Assembly (NCBI GenBank): GCA_031763025.1
Contig: JASSKH010000006.1
Span: 124,001-188,000, forward strand
Source of the DNA: Macrocystis pyrifera
Lineage: Eukaryota; Sar; Phaeophyceae; Laminariales; Laminariaceae
Length of the DNA: 64,000 nucleotides
Direction: 5' to 3'
The number at the start of each line of letters is the position of its first letter. Positions within the stretch are counted from its first letter, which is position 1. Below are positions 35,094 through 47,047 of the stretch, in pieces. The translations under genes were made by a program, and so were the position numbers. Below the pieces are notes generated by a model. That model ran no database searches. It was not told the origin of the DNA and saw nothing but the letters and a program-made list of their open reading frames with translations.

Positions 35094-35929
35094 GTAGTCA
35101 CTGCAGATTGGAATGCAAGGCCCGTGCCTCGAACACTCTCTCTCTTCCTCTCCCAGCATCGTTGATGGTTGTTCGTGAGATCGTCCGTACCGATTCTATA
35201 CAAAAACCTGGCGTGTCCTACACGCTATGCTCTCTAAGGAAGGGAAGTGCCACAGATGTCGAGTGGAACCTGGGGGTCCTCCCCACAATTCAGCGATTAT
35301 AAAAAACAATCGCTGGAGAAATAGTAAAAGTATCATATTAAACAAAATGGGGGAAATGGGCAAGTGCCCATCGGTGCCTATCGAATGCCCATTGCCCATT
35401 TTTTACTTGAAAACTCGTTTTTTTTTTTTTTTTCAGCGACCCAAATATCTCCTCCCCGTATCATATGTCTGATCACACCTTCCCTCAAGCTCTCTACACA
35501 GAGGCAGCCACGGTACAGTAACAGTCGCTCATCAAGCTGTCGCTTTTGTGACGGCCACGGATAGCGTATTTTGTGTGTGTGCGTATGTGCGCCGTGATTC
35601 CTGTCAACCTAGGAAGTACGAACGAACACATACATACATAATCTCGAGAAAGGTGGAATCAATTGGATACTGGGCTGGGGCCGCGATTCGTACGAACGCA
35701 CACTTCCTCCGTATTTCCAAAGCAACGCACAGCCACGGTTCGCACTACAACATCAGCAACAGCACAACAGAACTGTTCGTTTAGTATGTGTGTGCAGTTT
35801 TCAACAGGTCGCGCAATCGAGTGATCGTGGTCTCGTGCTTTTTTTTTCGATGCAATATAGGCTTGGAAACCTACCCGTGAGCTCGCGAGTCGTGCACGTG
35901 GCGAGAAGTCAACAAAGTAAAACGGCCCT
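35094..35929. other. Intergenic DNA left of the Harbinger-like element
   Basis: There is no supported gene. It contains a T-run at 35418-35433. Confidence 0.35.
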
Positions 35930-35990
35930 GGCCGTTTCACACGTTCCAAATATTTGGAAGGAAAATTCCAATATTTGGATCAATAAATTT
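35930..35990 (+). repeat. Left terminal inverted repeat
   Basis: GGCCGTTTCACACG followed by TTCCAAATATTTGGAA, an internal palindrome, then a second TTCCAATATTTGGA. It pairs with 43816-43846. AACGGCC just upstream (35921-35927) forms an additional small palindrome with the TIR start. Confidence 0.7.
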
Positions 35991-36120
35991 GGAACCCAGC
36001 GTTTCATTTTACTCGTCCATCGCGGGCCCACTTCCATATTTCGCCGCATTTTGAGAGGAGGGCAGCAACGGGGACCCAAACACACTCTGTACACGCAGCA
36101 CACGCCACCGATAGCCAGCA

Positions 36121-38035
36121 TGAGCGGGCGACCCTCTAGGCCTAAGACTCCCCCGGCTCGGTTCCAAGGTGTCGGTGGGTTTGGCGCTGCCTGCGGACAC
36201 AGCGCTTGGTCATCATCGTCATCATCCATGCTTCCAGGGATTGGACGTGCTGCTGTGAACACTGCCGATGGCTACGCTGTCGCTGCCCCGACGGCCGCGG
36301 GCAGCGGCAGTTGTGGAGAAGGCGAAGAGAGAGGCTCCGGCGATGATAGTTGTGTGATCGATGTGGACGACGGCGCACTTACTCCTGGCGACGTGGCCGG
36401 GTCTGTTGCGCCGTAGCCTGCGGCGGCAGCGTCAGCAACGAGAAGGCAAGTCCCGAACACAACCCTAGAGAGGGGCTGCGCCAGTGCCTCTGACGACGAT
36501 AGCTCAAGCTCTAGTAGCGATTTTAGCATTGGGGGCCAGACTGGATCATCGGGGGAGGGGCTGCTGCTACCGGGGGGAAGGGCAAGAGCAAGGGCAAGGG
36601 CAAGGCACCGGCAACAAGAGAACGATCCAACTCATCACCGACACCAGCAGCAGCACCAACTGGACCTAGCGCAACGTTCATCAAATCCCTCCAACGAAAC
36701 AAGAAGAAGACCTACGCTTCCTGGCCGGCGACGCTGCTTCAAGTGGCATGCTCGTTGCGCCAACTTTCGGGCCAGTCCAAGCAGAGGGATACTGCAGTAA
36801 TGGCCACGGCCTTGGAGAATCTGGACTCGGTGGCGGGGAGGTCCAGCCCCGACGTGAAGGATCTCGAAGACAAAGCGGCAGATGAGAATTTGATGAGTGA
36901 AGCCTGCCGAGAAGTAGATGTGTGCGAGTATAGCCCTCAGCCTGCAGCATAATACTTGGTGGGGTCTTGCGGAGGGAGGCATCTTTGCGAGGGACGGGGG
37001 GTTTATAGAGCGGGCAATCCGAGCGAGGTTGGCATACACAAAGCTCGAGCGGGCGGGAATGCACGGATGCACGGTCGTTTTTTTTGTCGGTATTTTGTAG
37101 GTCCGCCCTGTACTGCTGTAGACAAGGATAAACACTCCCACTCCCACTACTACATTAAACCATACTTTTCGTACAGGTAAGACAAAAAAGAGAACAATAT
37201 GTGCTTCGTCTTCTTCGCGGGCATATCATCTCTCTTTTTCTGCGATCGCATGCCATGCGGAACTTCACGCACACGAACGGGATAGACCTAAAAGCTAACT
37301 TGGATGACATACAGGCGTCCCCCTTCCCACCTTGTGCGTTCTTGAAATGTACCTTGCAGGAGGCACTCCGGCGTCGAACCCACCAACAGCAGGTTCGGAA
37401 GATGATCCTATCGCGCCGCCACCCACCCTCGTTATGGCCATTGAAGCGGCTGTTGCCGGGGGCCTAAGCCCCCGACCGGAGAAGTTGTTCGACGGCAGCG
37501 ACGGGAAGTCGTACACGGCTGCCGACGTCGTGGCCTTTATCCAGAAGAAGAAGGAGGCTGCAGGGGGTGACTCGTCTACACCCAGGGTGTATCCCTCGGT
37601 GGGTGGAGTTGCATGTGGACATCAGGTGGAGGGGGAGGTATGCAGGCAGTAGGACCCAGCTAAGCAAGGCAGAGCTGGACAGCAAGCAGACGGGGAAATC
37701 GAGGAGCGTCAACGTGGATCTCTGGATGGCGCTCAAGGACGACACGGTGAAGGTGAGACCCCATGCCAACGTGTACGTCAGCCTTGAACCTGTTACACTC
37801 CCTCGGGCCTGTTGCTGTTGCTGGTGCTGCTTTCTCTTTCTTTTGTGGCGTAACGTGTCCTGTTGTTGGGTGTCCGAGTTTTTTTGGTATAACCATGGCG
37901 GGATGCTGTCCTTGTGAGTACCTCCGCAGTATTCTCTGCCAACGACTAGAGAAGTAGGATAGAGCACCAGGATGTAATACAAAAATACTTTCGGCCCAAA
38001 AGCGTCCTGATTGTTCTACACCAACAACAATAGCG

Positions 38036-38078
<43 letters not shown>

Positions 38079-39600
38079 ATCACCCTGTCTGAGGAGGCCG
38101 GTCCCGACTGTTAAATGCCCTCCTTTTGGTGTCATCTGGCGTTTTACCCGATTTGTGAACTCGTTTATGGCAATTTGTTTTTGGTTGTTGAAAGCGCTGG
38201 ATGTTGGGACTCGTCTTGCGGACATATTTGAAAAGCGACTCTGTGTCCTCTATACAATTGCAGGTCGCCGAGAGTCTCGCCGATGATGAACATGTCATCG
38301 CGGCGCAAATCGACCCCAACATCGTTCACCAGCCCGACATCTCGTTCGACAAGTTCATGAACATGGGCAAAGAAAGCAACAAGCAGTTCGGGGAATGCGA
38401 CGGCAACTACAAAAAGTCTGGGAGTCACGACGAGTGGTACAACTTCTGCAGAGGTGAATGGTGTACGCATTCTCTGACGGATTCATTTTCGTATAATGTA
38501 CGAAGCGGCCGATGTTTCGCTTGTTTTTTTTTCACTGCTGTGTTGCGTGCATGTACATGTCGTTGAATGCGAAACAAGTCCCCGCTTCGTGTGCAACCCC
38601 TCCAATCGGCGCAATCAATATTACAATGAGGTGCGACTACTGTACATGACTTTTTGTTAGATTAAATATCAAGAACTCCAGAGAGGAAGGAGTTGTTTTT
38701 TCTGCTGTCGCTTCCCACGAACATGCCGCAGTGTCTGAAGGCCTCCCCGACCACGATGTCTCACGCGAAACTGCGCCACCAGTAACCAATAGTTGTCATA
38801 TCTAGCAGTGGTTTAGACAACTCGAAACTCAGCTTCCACTTGTTGCAGAACTAGATCCACCCAGCCGCGAACGGTTGCTGATTTTTTATGTGACCTCTAC
38901 TCTTTTGATGCATGAATGGCGTACCCCCCCCAAAAAAAAAACCTAACAGGTGACTTGGATGCGTACTACTTCGGCGAGGTGATGAGGGAACACCAGGATG
39001 TACTCGCCGTGTGCAACCAGCTCATGCCGGACAGCGTGCAGAGGAACGAGACGGGTGTGGGGGCGTCGGACCCGAGCAAAGTTGGTGCCACCGGAGCGCA
39101 TCCAACGCCGCCAACAGGGAAAACGCCAAACGTGCGGCAAAGGAGCAAAACGACCACCTCTTAGGCAAGGACAAGAAGCAGAAGCAGAAGAACAAGGACA
39201 TTGAGGCCGCCGCGAAGGTCGCTTTCTCGGCATGCAAGAGCGAGCTGGGACTGGGAGAGGGTGGAGGTGGGCTGTTTGGCGGTCTGATCGAAACCCCGGC
39301 CCCGCCGCTGGCGGGCGCACCTACATCCTGGTGTGACACCAAGGAGGGAGTGGAGAGCAGTGCGGCGAAGCTACGGCTCTCTGAAGAGCTGTACAAATCT
39401 CTCCAGAGGCAGAAGAAACGGCTCGCGGCGGAGATGGCGAAGGGAGACGGTGCTGACCAGGACGACATCACGTACCTAAAAAAACAAATTATCCAGATAC
39501 GCGCCCGAATGGAGAAAATATTGTCGGCGATGATCTGTAGAGAGTCGGACGTCATGAATCCACATCTTGCAGCTGGGGGAGAGCCGGCGAGAGGGGGGGG
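36121..39600 (+). pseudogene. Harbinger-element accessory gene, multi-exon, unrecognised
   Basis: ATG 36121 starts MSGRPSRPKTPPARFQGVGG, a low-complexity acidic and serine-rich N-terminus. A TAG at 36414 and a frame change near the G-run at 36572 damage this part. A lysine-rich stretch (GGKGKSKGKGKAPATRE, then IKSLQRNKKKTYASWPATLL) follows to 36952. Downstream exons with good borders are 37369-37580 (PRPEKLFDGSDGKSYTAADV), about 37650-37752 (LWMALKDDTVK, then GTGAGA), 38264-38453 (after TTGCAG, ending GAG|GTGAAT) and 38950-39600 (after AACAG). Phases 37752/38264 and 38453/38950 join in frame. The last exon reads LDAYYFGEVMREHQDVLAVC, shifts frame near 39100 and ends in a lysine-rich coiled-coil-like tail (LYKSLQRQKKRLAAEMAKGD). 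PIF/Harbinger elements usually carry a second, often Myb-like protein; I cannot confirm a Myb fold here. Confidence 0.5.
38036..38078 (+). repeat. 43-base poly-C run
   Basis: An uninterrupted C tract within an intron-like stretch of the accessory gene. It makes proline-only or glycine-only frames on the two strands. Its exact length is probably unreliable. Confidence 0.95.
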
Positions 39601-41037
39601 GAGGGAGGGGGTGCGGAGGGAGGTTAGGGGTTGCGGATGGAGAGATTTAGGTACTCCATGGGTTGAAACAACGCGAAGTATCACAGACTGTTGGAAGACC
39701 GCAGATGACTCGTACAAAGTTATTTTTTTCTGTTCAAGTTATTCGTTCGCCCAACACGTTCGCGTGGTTTTCGAAATTCGGATGCGGACGAGATCGGGGA
39801 AGGGAAGAGGGTGACGAGTCTTATTTTGCGGGTGCCTATGTACCGCGCACATGAGTTTTTCGCGCGGAGGGTTTATGTTCAGCTTCCCAGACTGCAGGTT
39901 AAATTAAAGCGTTTATGGTTCTACATTGGAAAATATTGATGCGGGCGTCGCACCGCGCAAGTCCCGTATGTTGCACAGCCTTTGACGGGCGCGCAACATG
40001 TCGCTTGTGGCCTGCCGATAAAACAGCGAAGAGTATTTCCATCATGCACAGAAAGCTCACCGTGTGCACGAAAATCGCGAGAACGTCGTACGATCACACA
40101 CGTAGACGTTTTTTTTTTTGTCACATTAGCTCTCTATTCCAAAACATCCATGGGAACCCGTGGTCAAAAAGCTTGGCACACTAGACGCCGCAAAGAAACT
40201 AAGCAAAACAAATGTACATACGCGCCCGGCGATACTAAACTACGTCCCGAGGGGTCTAGCGTCTCGCTTGCGCTAAATCAGAAAAACAGGGTGCGTACCA
40301 TCCGGAACAATTATAAAAGGTGTTGAAAATACCAGGAAGCCTAGGTGCGACGCTATGTAGTGGAGAAGAGATGACTACGATGTAGGTAGCGAACTGCCTG
40401 GCGCACGCTTGCAAACAAGAAACACACCACAACAAGAAAAACAAACACAACAGCACGCAGACATGAACGACACGTTAACGACAACGATGTACTCCGCACC
40501 ATTGTTGCCCAACCGCTAGATGGTGCAAAATGGCTGGTGCACGCGTGCAAAAACAAAAACGCGTGTCAAAAAAAAAAATAGCGGTGTCAGAAAAACAAAT
40601 GTCACCAAAACCTGAAGGACGACAGTGATATATTCCGCCCTACATAAAACCGCTACATTGATAGGATATGCATTTTCCAACTTACCACCCAAACGGCACT
40701 TCGGAATGGAAACACTCAACACAAAAACACATGTGACATAATCAACACCACCGTCCCCATGGTTGTTACAACACCAGCGTACTCACCCCCGTACAGCACA
40801 AAAAAAAAACGTTCCCACCGCACACCTCGAACCCGTCCTCACCACTCATTCAGCACCCGCTCCAAACCAAAGTCGGCGGTTGCTCCACGAGCCTGTCCTA
40901 CGTCCCTCCCCTGTACCAAGCCGTTCAATTCGCCTCGGCTGCCCACCATCCCTACCGCCAAGCTCTCCCCACCACGATCGTCGCCGATGGGCTCATCCCC
41001 GCGCACCCGAAGCAACGAGAGGCTCACCACGCTCTCT
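39601..41037. other. Interior of the Harbinger-like element between the two genes
   Basis: The segment between the convergent genes holds short frames only. It is A-rich between 40100 and 40740. Long plus frames at 40759-41655 are antisense shadows of the transposase exon from 41038 on. 3' UTRs of both genes are expected here. Confidence 0.45.
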
Positions 41038-43594
41038 CTACGACACCCGGCCTCCGTTGCGAGCAATGTTGGTTTCAGGGCGGTACTGTCGCTTGTCGTC
41101 CAGCACCATCTTGACCGCGATGCGGGTGGTGACGTCTCCCGACCTTGTCGGCTTTTTCAGGCCCTTGGTGGTCGAAAACCTGTCGGGCAGCGTCTCGTCG
41201 TCCGCCAGGTCGGGGCTGCCACGCCCGGACGCTGCGTCCTCCTCTGGCCGCAGGATCGGCTTGGCTTGCTCGTCCCGGAGGAAGTTGTGAAGGTGGAAGA
41301 GGGCGGTGATAAGGTCGGTGCGCCCAGCAAACTGAACCCGCAGCGGCCTCCACAGAATCCCCCACTGAGACACGAGGATGCCGAACGATTGCTCAATCTT
41401 GATTCTCAGTTGGCTGAGGTGGAAGTTGAACGAGTCCTGGTCTCGCGGCAGCTTCTTTCCTGGATACGGCGTGAGAAGCTGGTCGCTCAGTGGGTAAGCG
41501 GCGTCGCCGAGGACATAAAAGCCCGCCGGCAAGTAATCTACCACGCTCGAAAGGTCCGAACGATTCCACGCCGTCCAGTCGTTGGTTGCCCCGGGGGAAA
41601 TTGCCGACATGCTGCAGAACCGTTAGTTGGAATCACACGTGGCCTGGACGTTTAGTCCGTAGCCGCACTTGCTGCCCGGGTAGTACGAGAGTACGTTCGG
41701 GGTGTTCACAGCAGTCGGAGCGAGGGTCGTCACGAACAGGCCATCCGCGGCAGCCACACAGCCCTTGAAGACGCCACCAGTACTTTTCACCTAGGGATCG
41801 AAAATATAATATTAAGTGGACGGCAGAAGGAACATCATAAGAGAATTAAATAGGAAATCATATTATTGACGACGTCTAGTGTCAAAGGGGCGACGGCGCG
41901 GCGAGAAAACATCGCCTAGATTGGTCGTCCAAATACATCCCCGGCGCCCCACCCGCGAGGAAGGGTTCACCAGCATCGGAAACACGTGAATACAACACAA
42001 AAGCAACGGGGCACCCCCACCCCCCCCCCCCTCCCGGGGGGTGGTAACATACCGGGAGTGCGCATGGCTTCTGAATGTATTCACGCCATGGCCATATGAA
42101 CTCGTCTTTGGGACAACGTATCGCAACTCCGACGGGCAAGCACGGTGACCAAAAATCGTCTGGACTCTGGTTAGGCCAACATATTCCGGTGGCCCACTGC
42201 CGTAATAACACCCCGAGGGAACATCTGACGTAATAAAAACAGATCGGCAAGGTGAAGGAAGTTGTTGCTTGACAGCATACATCCCTGGAAACGAATATGC
42301 CCCCGGTCGAGATAGTCTGCAACCCGCATGCACATATACAACGAGCAGGGATGGCTCGGACGGGCATGAATCCCGCATCGCCGAGGGGAAACGGGATGCT
42401 CTTGCAAGCACCTACATTGAAAAAAATCATCTACAACAGAGAGAGAGGCACAGTAACTCCTGGAGAGAGACACACGCGCAGGGGTAGATATCTACCGCTA
42501 GCTACGTACAACCGACAGCCCCACAAGAACGGGCGCGTGCACACACACACGCACACACATGCGATCGATGCTGATATATGTACATCGTAAAAAAACGTTC
42601 CATACACACAACCACACACACACCTCCCACAGCTGAGCTTGCCGGGTGCACTCGTCCACGGTCTGCGGGAAGAAGAAACGCCCTACTTCCGGCGTGTTGT
42701 TGATAGCATCCACAACCTGCCACAAGATATCGTAGACCGTCTCCTTCGCGATGCCGAACACCACTGCCACATCGAGGTAGGAACCGCCGGCCAGCATCCG
42801 CAAGGGGACAGCTAAACGGATCTTCACCGGCACAGCCCCGCTACCCGCGCGCAGCCCTGAAATATGTTCAGCAGTTATCGGAACGGCGAATGTATAAGAT
42901 GGAGTGCAGTCATGCCAGTAGGCTCTACACAGCAGCAACAGCAGCAGCGGCGGCGGCGGCGGCGGCGGCGGCGGCTGCGGTCGGGGACTCCCGATGGTTA
43001 AACAAAACACATGTGTAAAACCATGTGTACCAACTTGTGAGCTGCTGAGACATGTGTAAAAACATGTGTACCAACCTGTGCGCTGCTTGAGACATGTGTT
43101 AAAACATGTGTACCAACTTGTGAGCTGCTGAGACATGTGTAAAATCATGTGTACCAACTTGTGAGCTGCTGAGACAAAGTCGACCAGTTAAAGCCAGATT
43201 CACAAGCACGACGGCTACCTCTCACGGATCTACACTCTATCTGTCGGCTCTTACTTGCGTAGAAGTCGTTCGGCTCAAGGACCGGCCGCAGCAGCTCGGC
43301 CAGCCTGTCGAACGTGCCTGGATCCATGCGATACATCCTCCGAAAGATGCCACGCCGCCGCAGGTCCGCCGTGTGTGCTTCCCACACCAACTTCCGCGGC
43401 TCGTGGTCAGGCTGTCGAACCCTCGGCCCGAATCCTGACATGACGGTGGCAACTACGCTCAGCACCAGCACCACAGCAGCTACTGTTCGCATGTTCTTCG
43501 CCACTTCTTGTCGCGTAGAGGGTCGGTAGCGCGGCCTCCGTGGAGGGGGAGACGTGCCACCGGAAGGAGCAGCACGCTTCCTGCGGTCAGCCAT
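41038..43594 (-). pseudogene. PIF/Harbinger-type DDE transposase (three exons, one stop)
   Basis: Exons are 43594-43255, 42856-42624 and 41790-41038. Exon 1 (MADRRKRAAPSGG..., then FRRMYRMDPGTFDRLAELLR) ends A|GTAAGA. Exon 2 follows TTTCAG, reads VKIRLAVPLRMLAGGSYLDV then VVFGIAKETVYDILWQVVDA (helix-turn-helix region) and ends GAG|GTGTGT. Exon 3 follows CCCTAG and holds the nuclease: GCVAAADGLFVTT (first Asp), YVLGDAAYPLSDQLL (second Asp) and LRIKIEQSFGILVSQWGILW (Glu). All joins keep frame, giving 442 codons, normal for this family. A TAA at 41623-41625 interrupts exon 3 between the first and second catalytic Asp. If real it inactivates the enzyme; a sequencing error is possible. A (GT/CA) microsatellite marks intron 2, and a 36-base CGG run marks intron 1. 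Confidence 0.75.
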
Positions 43595-43814
43595 GGCCTA
43601 ATCCAGATAGCTGGGGTGCGGGGCCCTCGTCGTACAGCCCTAGAGGCTCTCACTTGTCACCGGCAGCTAAAACTTGGAAAGTGTGGTATAGGCTTCCAAA
43701 TATTTGGAAGCATCTCGTTCCAAAATTTTCAGCTCCGAACGCTTCCAATTTTTGGGAAGAAATATTGAGGAACGCCTCTTCATAAGTTCCAAAAATTAGG
43801 CAATTTGGAAGTTT

Positions 43815-43846
43815 TTTCCAAATATTTGGAACGTGTAAAAACGGCC
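43815..43846 (-). repeat. Right terminal inverted repeat
   Basis: Reverse complement of the left end: TTCCAAATATTTGGAACGTG then TAAAAACGGCC. It is followed directly by TAACCCTAACCCTAGGCC, two telomere-like heptamers. Further TTCCAA(A/T) motifs extend inward to 43690. Confidence 0.7.
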
Positions 43847-44424
43847 TAACCCTAACCCTAGGCCATCCGCCAAAGCACGGCGAAAAACCCTACGACTACG
43901 GGCGTTTCAACACTCGCCTCTATCTTCGAGAGGATCAAGCGCGAAGGTGGCTATGTCCTACAACACTTTCCTTCCCCTTGCTGTACCAGGTGCCTGGTAA
44001 CACGTACCGCATCTATCTGCCCTGTCTATTTTCGTACTGTTCCTTCGTATTGGCACCAACCTCATACCTTACACCCACATCCACATTCTCTTTCTCTTCT
44101 CCGCGGCTTCTCTTGTGCATGTTCGACTGCGAGGCCATCCACGAACCATTGCGAAGGTTTTCAACACGCGTCTCTTCCTCCCTCTTTCCTTCTGCCGATC
44201 GGTTGGAGGCACGTCTTGCAAATGTACATCGCACAACAGAACACCTTCAAAGTTTTCGAGCGGCACCTATTTGTATAATCCCAACTGTAACTCTGTACTC
44301 GCACCTGCGTCGATAGGCCAGCACATATCGTACCTGGTATGTAATTAGATCGTATCGCTTCGAATTTCGCCTCGATGGTACCTCTGCTGGTTGGACTTTC
44401 ACAGCCTACAACACCCGTCTCGGC
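43847..44424. other. Intergenic DNA
   Basis: There is no supported gene. Frames at 43978-44316 (+) and 44013-44266 (-) are shadows of each other and have no recognisable domain. Confidence 0.35.
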
Positions 44425-46378
44425 TCCTTGTCATGTCGTCCTCACTACCCGAAGGGATACCCATCCAAGATGCAGTGTACACACACGTTTCGGATAACAC
44501 ACGGATTGCGAACGATGAGCTCGTTCCCGCTATGAATCCAATACCAGTTGCCTTGACACGTTTCATGCACCTGTACCTTTGTCATTACTAACCACCAAAG
44601 GCCTGTAACCTTAAACGACAACACACTACGTACATGGTACCTGGTATGCTACGTGGTTTTACTTTTTGCCATCAAGTCGTGGATCCCGCTTCACAATAAT
44701 ACCTCGAGACATCCCTCCAGGTTTTTGCCATTCTACATCTGATTCAATCATATCTCGTGGCCACATAGCCTTGCCTATATTTAGGGTGATGCAGTTTCGA
44801 GTGTTCAAATACTGGGTACCACCGGGTATGTATTCATCGTCGCCTCATCCGCTCGAGTTTCTTCATTTTCCGGCTTCTAACAAAATTAAAAAGGCTATGA
44901 TCGAACTCTGCCGACCGTAGACGAAATTAAAAATTGAAGACTGAACAAAAGAAAAAATCTGGCATTTGTGGAGAGGCACTGAATCGTGTATACCTGCAGG
45001 CCGGATTGAAGAGGGGATGTGGAGTGCAGTTGGTTGAGGTATGGTTTTTTTACGTTACAAAGTGGCAGTCTACATGGGGTGAGTGTTCATATATGCTACA
45101 GTAGGTAGAGTGTGGATGGGATCCAGTCGTAAGTAGTGGCCACCACACCTTGAGTGTACGGTGCTGTCGTTTCGAATGTTTTAATACTGGGTACCATGGT
45201 ATATGTTTCATGGTCGCCTCATCCCGATCGCTTTTTTCAATTTTCCGGCTTCAAACGAGAATATGTATCGCTCAGGTCGAACTTTGCCTATCGTGATAAA
45301 TTCAATGTGGTAGATTTAACGAAGGAAATCTGGGGATTGTGAAGATTTTATTGAATCGTGGGCGGGATTGAAGAAGGAATAGGAAACAGGGTTACCAAGC
45401 CCATGAGAGGGAAGTTGGTTAAGGTAGGGTTTCTTGACGTTAGAAAGTTACAGTGTACATGGGGTTTCTTATGATATCCTAGGTACAGTGTGGATGAGAT
45501 CGAGCTGTCATTAACAATAATTCCAGATCCATGAGCAAAACAAACACGCTTTTCGGCTCATTTTGGCTCGGCACGTGGATTATGGGCTCAGGAAAAAAAA
45601 CAAAATTGACTCGATTTTCTCGACTCCTTGTCATAACGTCCTCAATATCCGAACAGATACCCCTCTAAAAATGCGGTGTACGCGCCTTTCGTTTAGCACG
45701 TTATAATAAAAAAAATGCGCTCGTTCTCGCATAGTTCGAAACCAACTGTATTGATACATCCCATCACCCGTATCTCTATCACCACTAATCACTTACCACC
45801 AATGGCCTGAAACCCTAAACGACAAAACACAACCAGGTTCCTGATACTATGTTACGTGGCTTTACGTTTTGCCATCAATCCTTCGATCCTCCTTCACAAT
45901 AAGAACTTCAGACATCACTCCAGTTTGGGCCATCGTACATTTGATTCCAGCGTGCTTCGTGACCGCAAAGCCTTGTCTGTGTTTAGGGTGCTGATGTTTC
46001 GAGTGTTTTGATACTGGGTACCACAGGGTAACATCATCGTCGCCTCCACCCGATCGCCTTGTCCATTTTCTTGTTTCGAACGAAAATAAAATTGCGCATG
46101 TCGAACTTCGCCTAACGTAAATAAAATTAAATGTGGAATTCAATTAAGGAAATGTGGGGTTCGTGAAGAGGTATTGAATCGTAGGCCGGATTGGAGAGGG
46201 GGTGGGGAAAGGGTTATCAAACCCATGAGGAGCAGTTGAAGCAGGATTTCTTGAAGTTTGAAAGTGGTGGTCTACATCGGGTGTGTTCATACATTCTAGG
46301 TGGAATTCGGATGAGATACAGCACGCAACATTAATAATTCCAGATTCATGAGCAAACACAATACACTTTACAGCTCAT
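44425..46378 (+). repeat. Three diverged tandem units
   Basis: Unit 1 (44425-45150) and unit 3 (45632-46378) share, in order, CTCCTTGTCAT, ACGACA, TTTTGCCATCAA, TTTCGAGTGTT..ATACTGGGTACCAC, TCGTCGCCTC, GAATCGT and a CTACAT(G/C)GGGTG block. Unit 2 (45165-45590) covers only the second half. Identity is moderate, with many indels. Unit 1 keeps an 84-codon frame at 44666-44920 that is not preserved in unit 3, so I do not call a gene. Confidence 0.7.
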
Positions 46379-47047
46379 TCCTGTGCGAGACCGATCATAA
46401 TACCTCGCAGTCTACCGCGACGTCATTCTCTTTCATGTCTATTCACACTAACATACTTTGACGTTATTACGGCCCAGTTCGACACAATTCATTCTTTCTG
46501 ATTTCGTCCCTGCCCCTGATACCTACCAGGTACATCTCTTGATTCCTTTTTTGTATCCATGTCAAGCCGTCGACTAGGCTTGGAACCGCTACTAAAGTAT
46601 GCACTTCTTACATACCTGGTACGTGTTTTATACAATTTTGCGTATGTTTTGCTCTCTCTTTTTACTCGTACACTTGCTTTCACATCCATCATTCTCAATA
46701 CTGTACATATGCCTGTATTTACTTCATACGACACTCTCAAACGTTCCATACTTGTTGTGCTGCTGGTGTTGTTTCCGCTGCCTTTTACCAAGCAACGTTG
46801 CATCGCACCTGATGTGTTACTTGGTAATGTACACCACTTGACTTTCCAATATCTTTCACACTAATAGGTACCTCTCTTTATTCCTATGTTAACGTTGTTT
46901 TCCGAAATGAGAGTACGCACAAGGCCATCAATACGGATTCCAATACTTTCAAGACGTTACACCAAAAACATTTCAATCACAGCCTTTTTTGTTCCTTGCA
47001 CACCTTTCTGTTTCCAGGACAACCTAACAAAACGTTGCGCTGGTTAT
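46379..47047. other. Intergenic DNA
   Basis: The frames 46489-46803 (-) and 46559-46864 (+) overlap on opposite strands without recognisable domains. It includes TACCAGGTAC and TACCTGGTAC motifs. Confidence 0.35.

Larger units (their letters stand above)
35930..43846. mobile_element. PIF/Harbinger-type DNA transposon with two genes
   Basis: The termini are inverted. The left end reads GGCCGTTTCACACGTTCCAA then ATATTTGGAA. The right end, in reverse complement, reads GGCCGTTTTTACACGTTCCA then AATATTTGGAA. That is about 30 bp with one indel and few changes, followed by further TTCCAA/TTGGAA motifs on both sides. Inside, a transposase gene starts about 250 bp from the right end and points inward; an accessory gene starts about 190 bp from the left end and also points inward. 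A target duplication is not clear: CCT precedes the left GGCC, TAA follows the right GGCC, and a TAA also sits at 35918-35920, ten bases before the left GGCC. The 7.9-kb length is long for the superfamily. Confidence 0.65.

Noticed and set aside
38016-38225. Poly-Gly / poly-Pro proteins
   Set aside because: They come from translation of the 43-base C homopolymer.
39022-39717. 231-codon minus-strand frame
   Set aside because: It is a shadow of the accessory gene's last exon, which has splice borders and coiled-coil composition on the plus strand.
40759-41655. 298-codon plus-strand frame
   Set aside because: It is antisense to the transposase exon 3 region and downstream; the minus strand holds recognisable DDE motifs.
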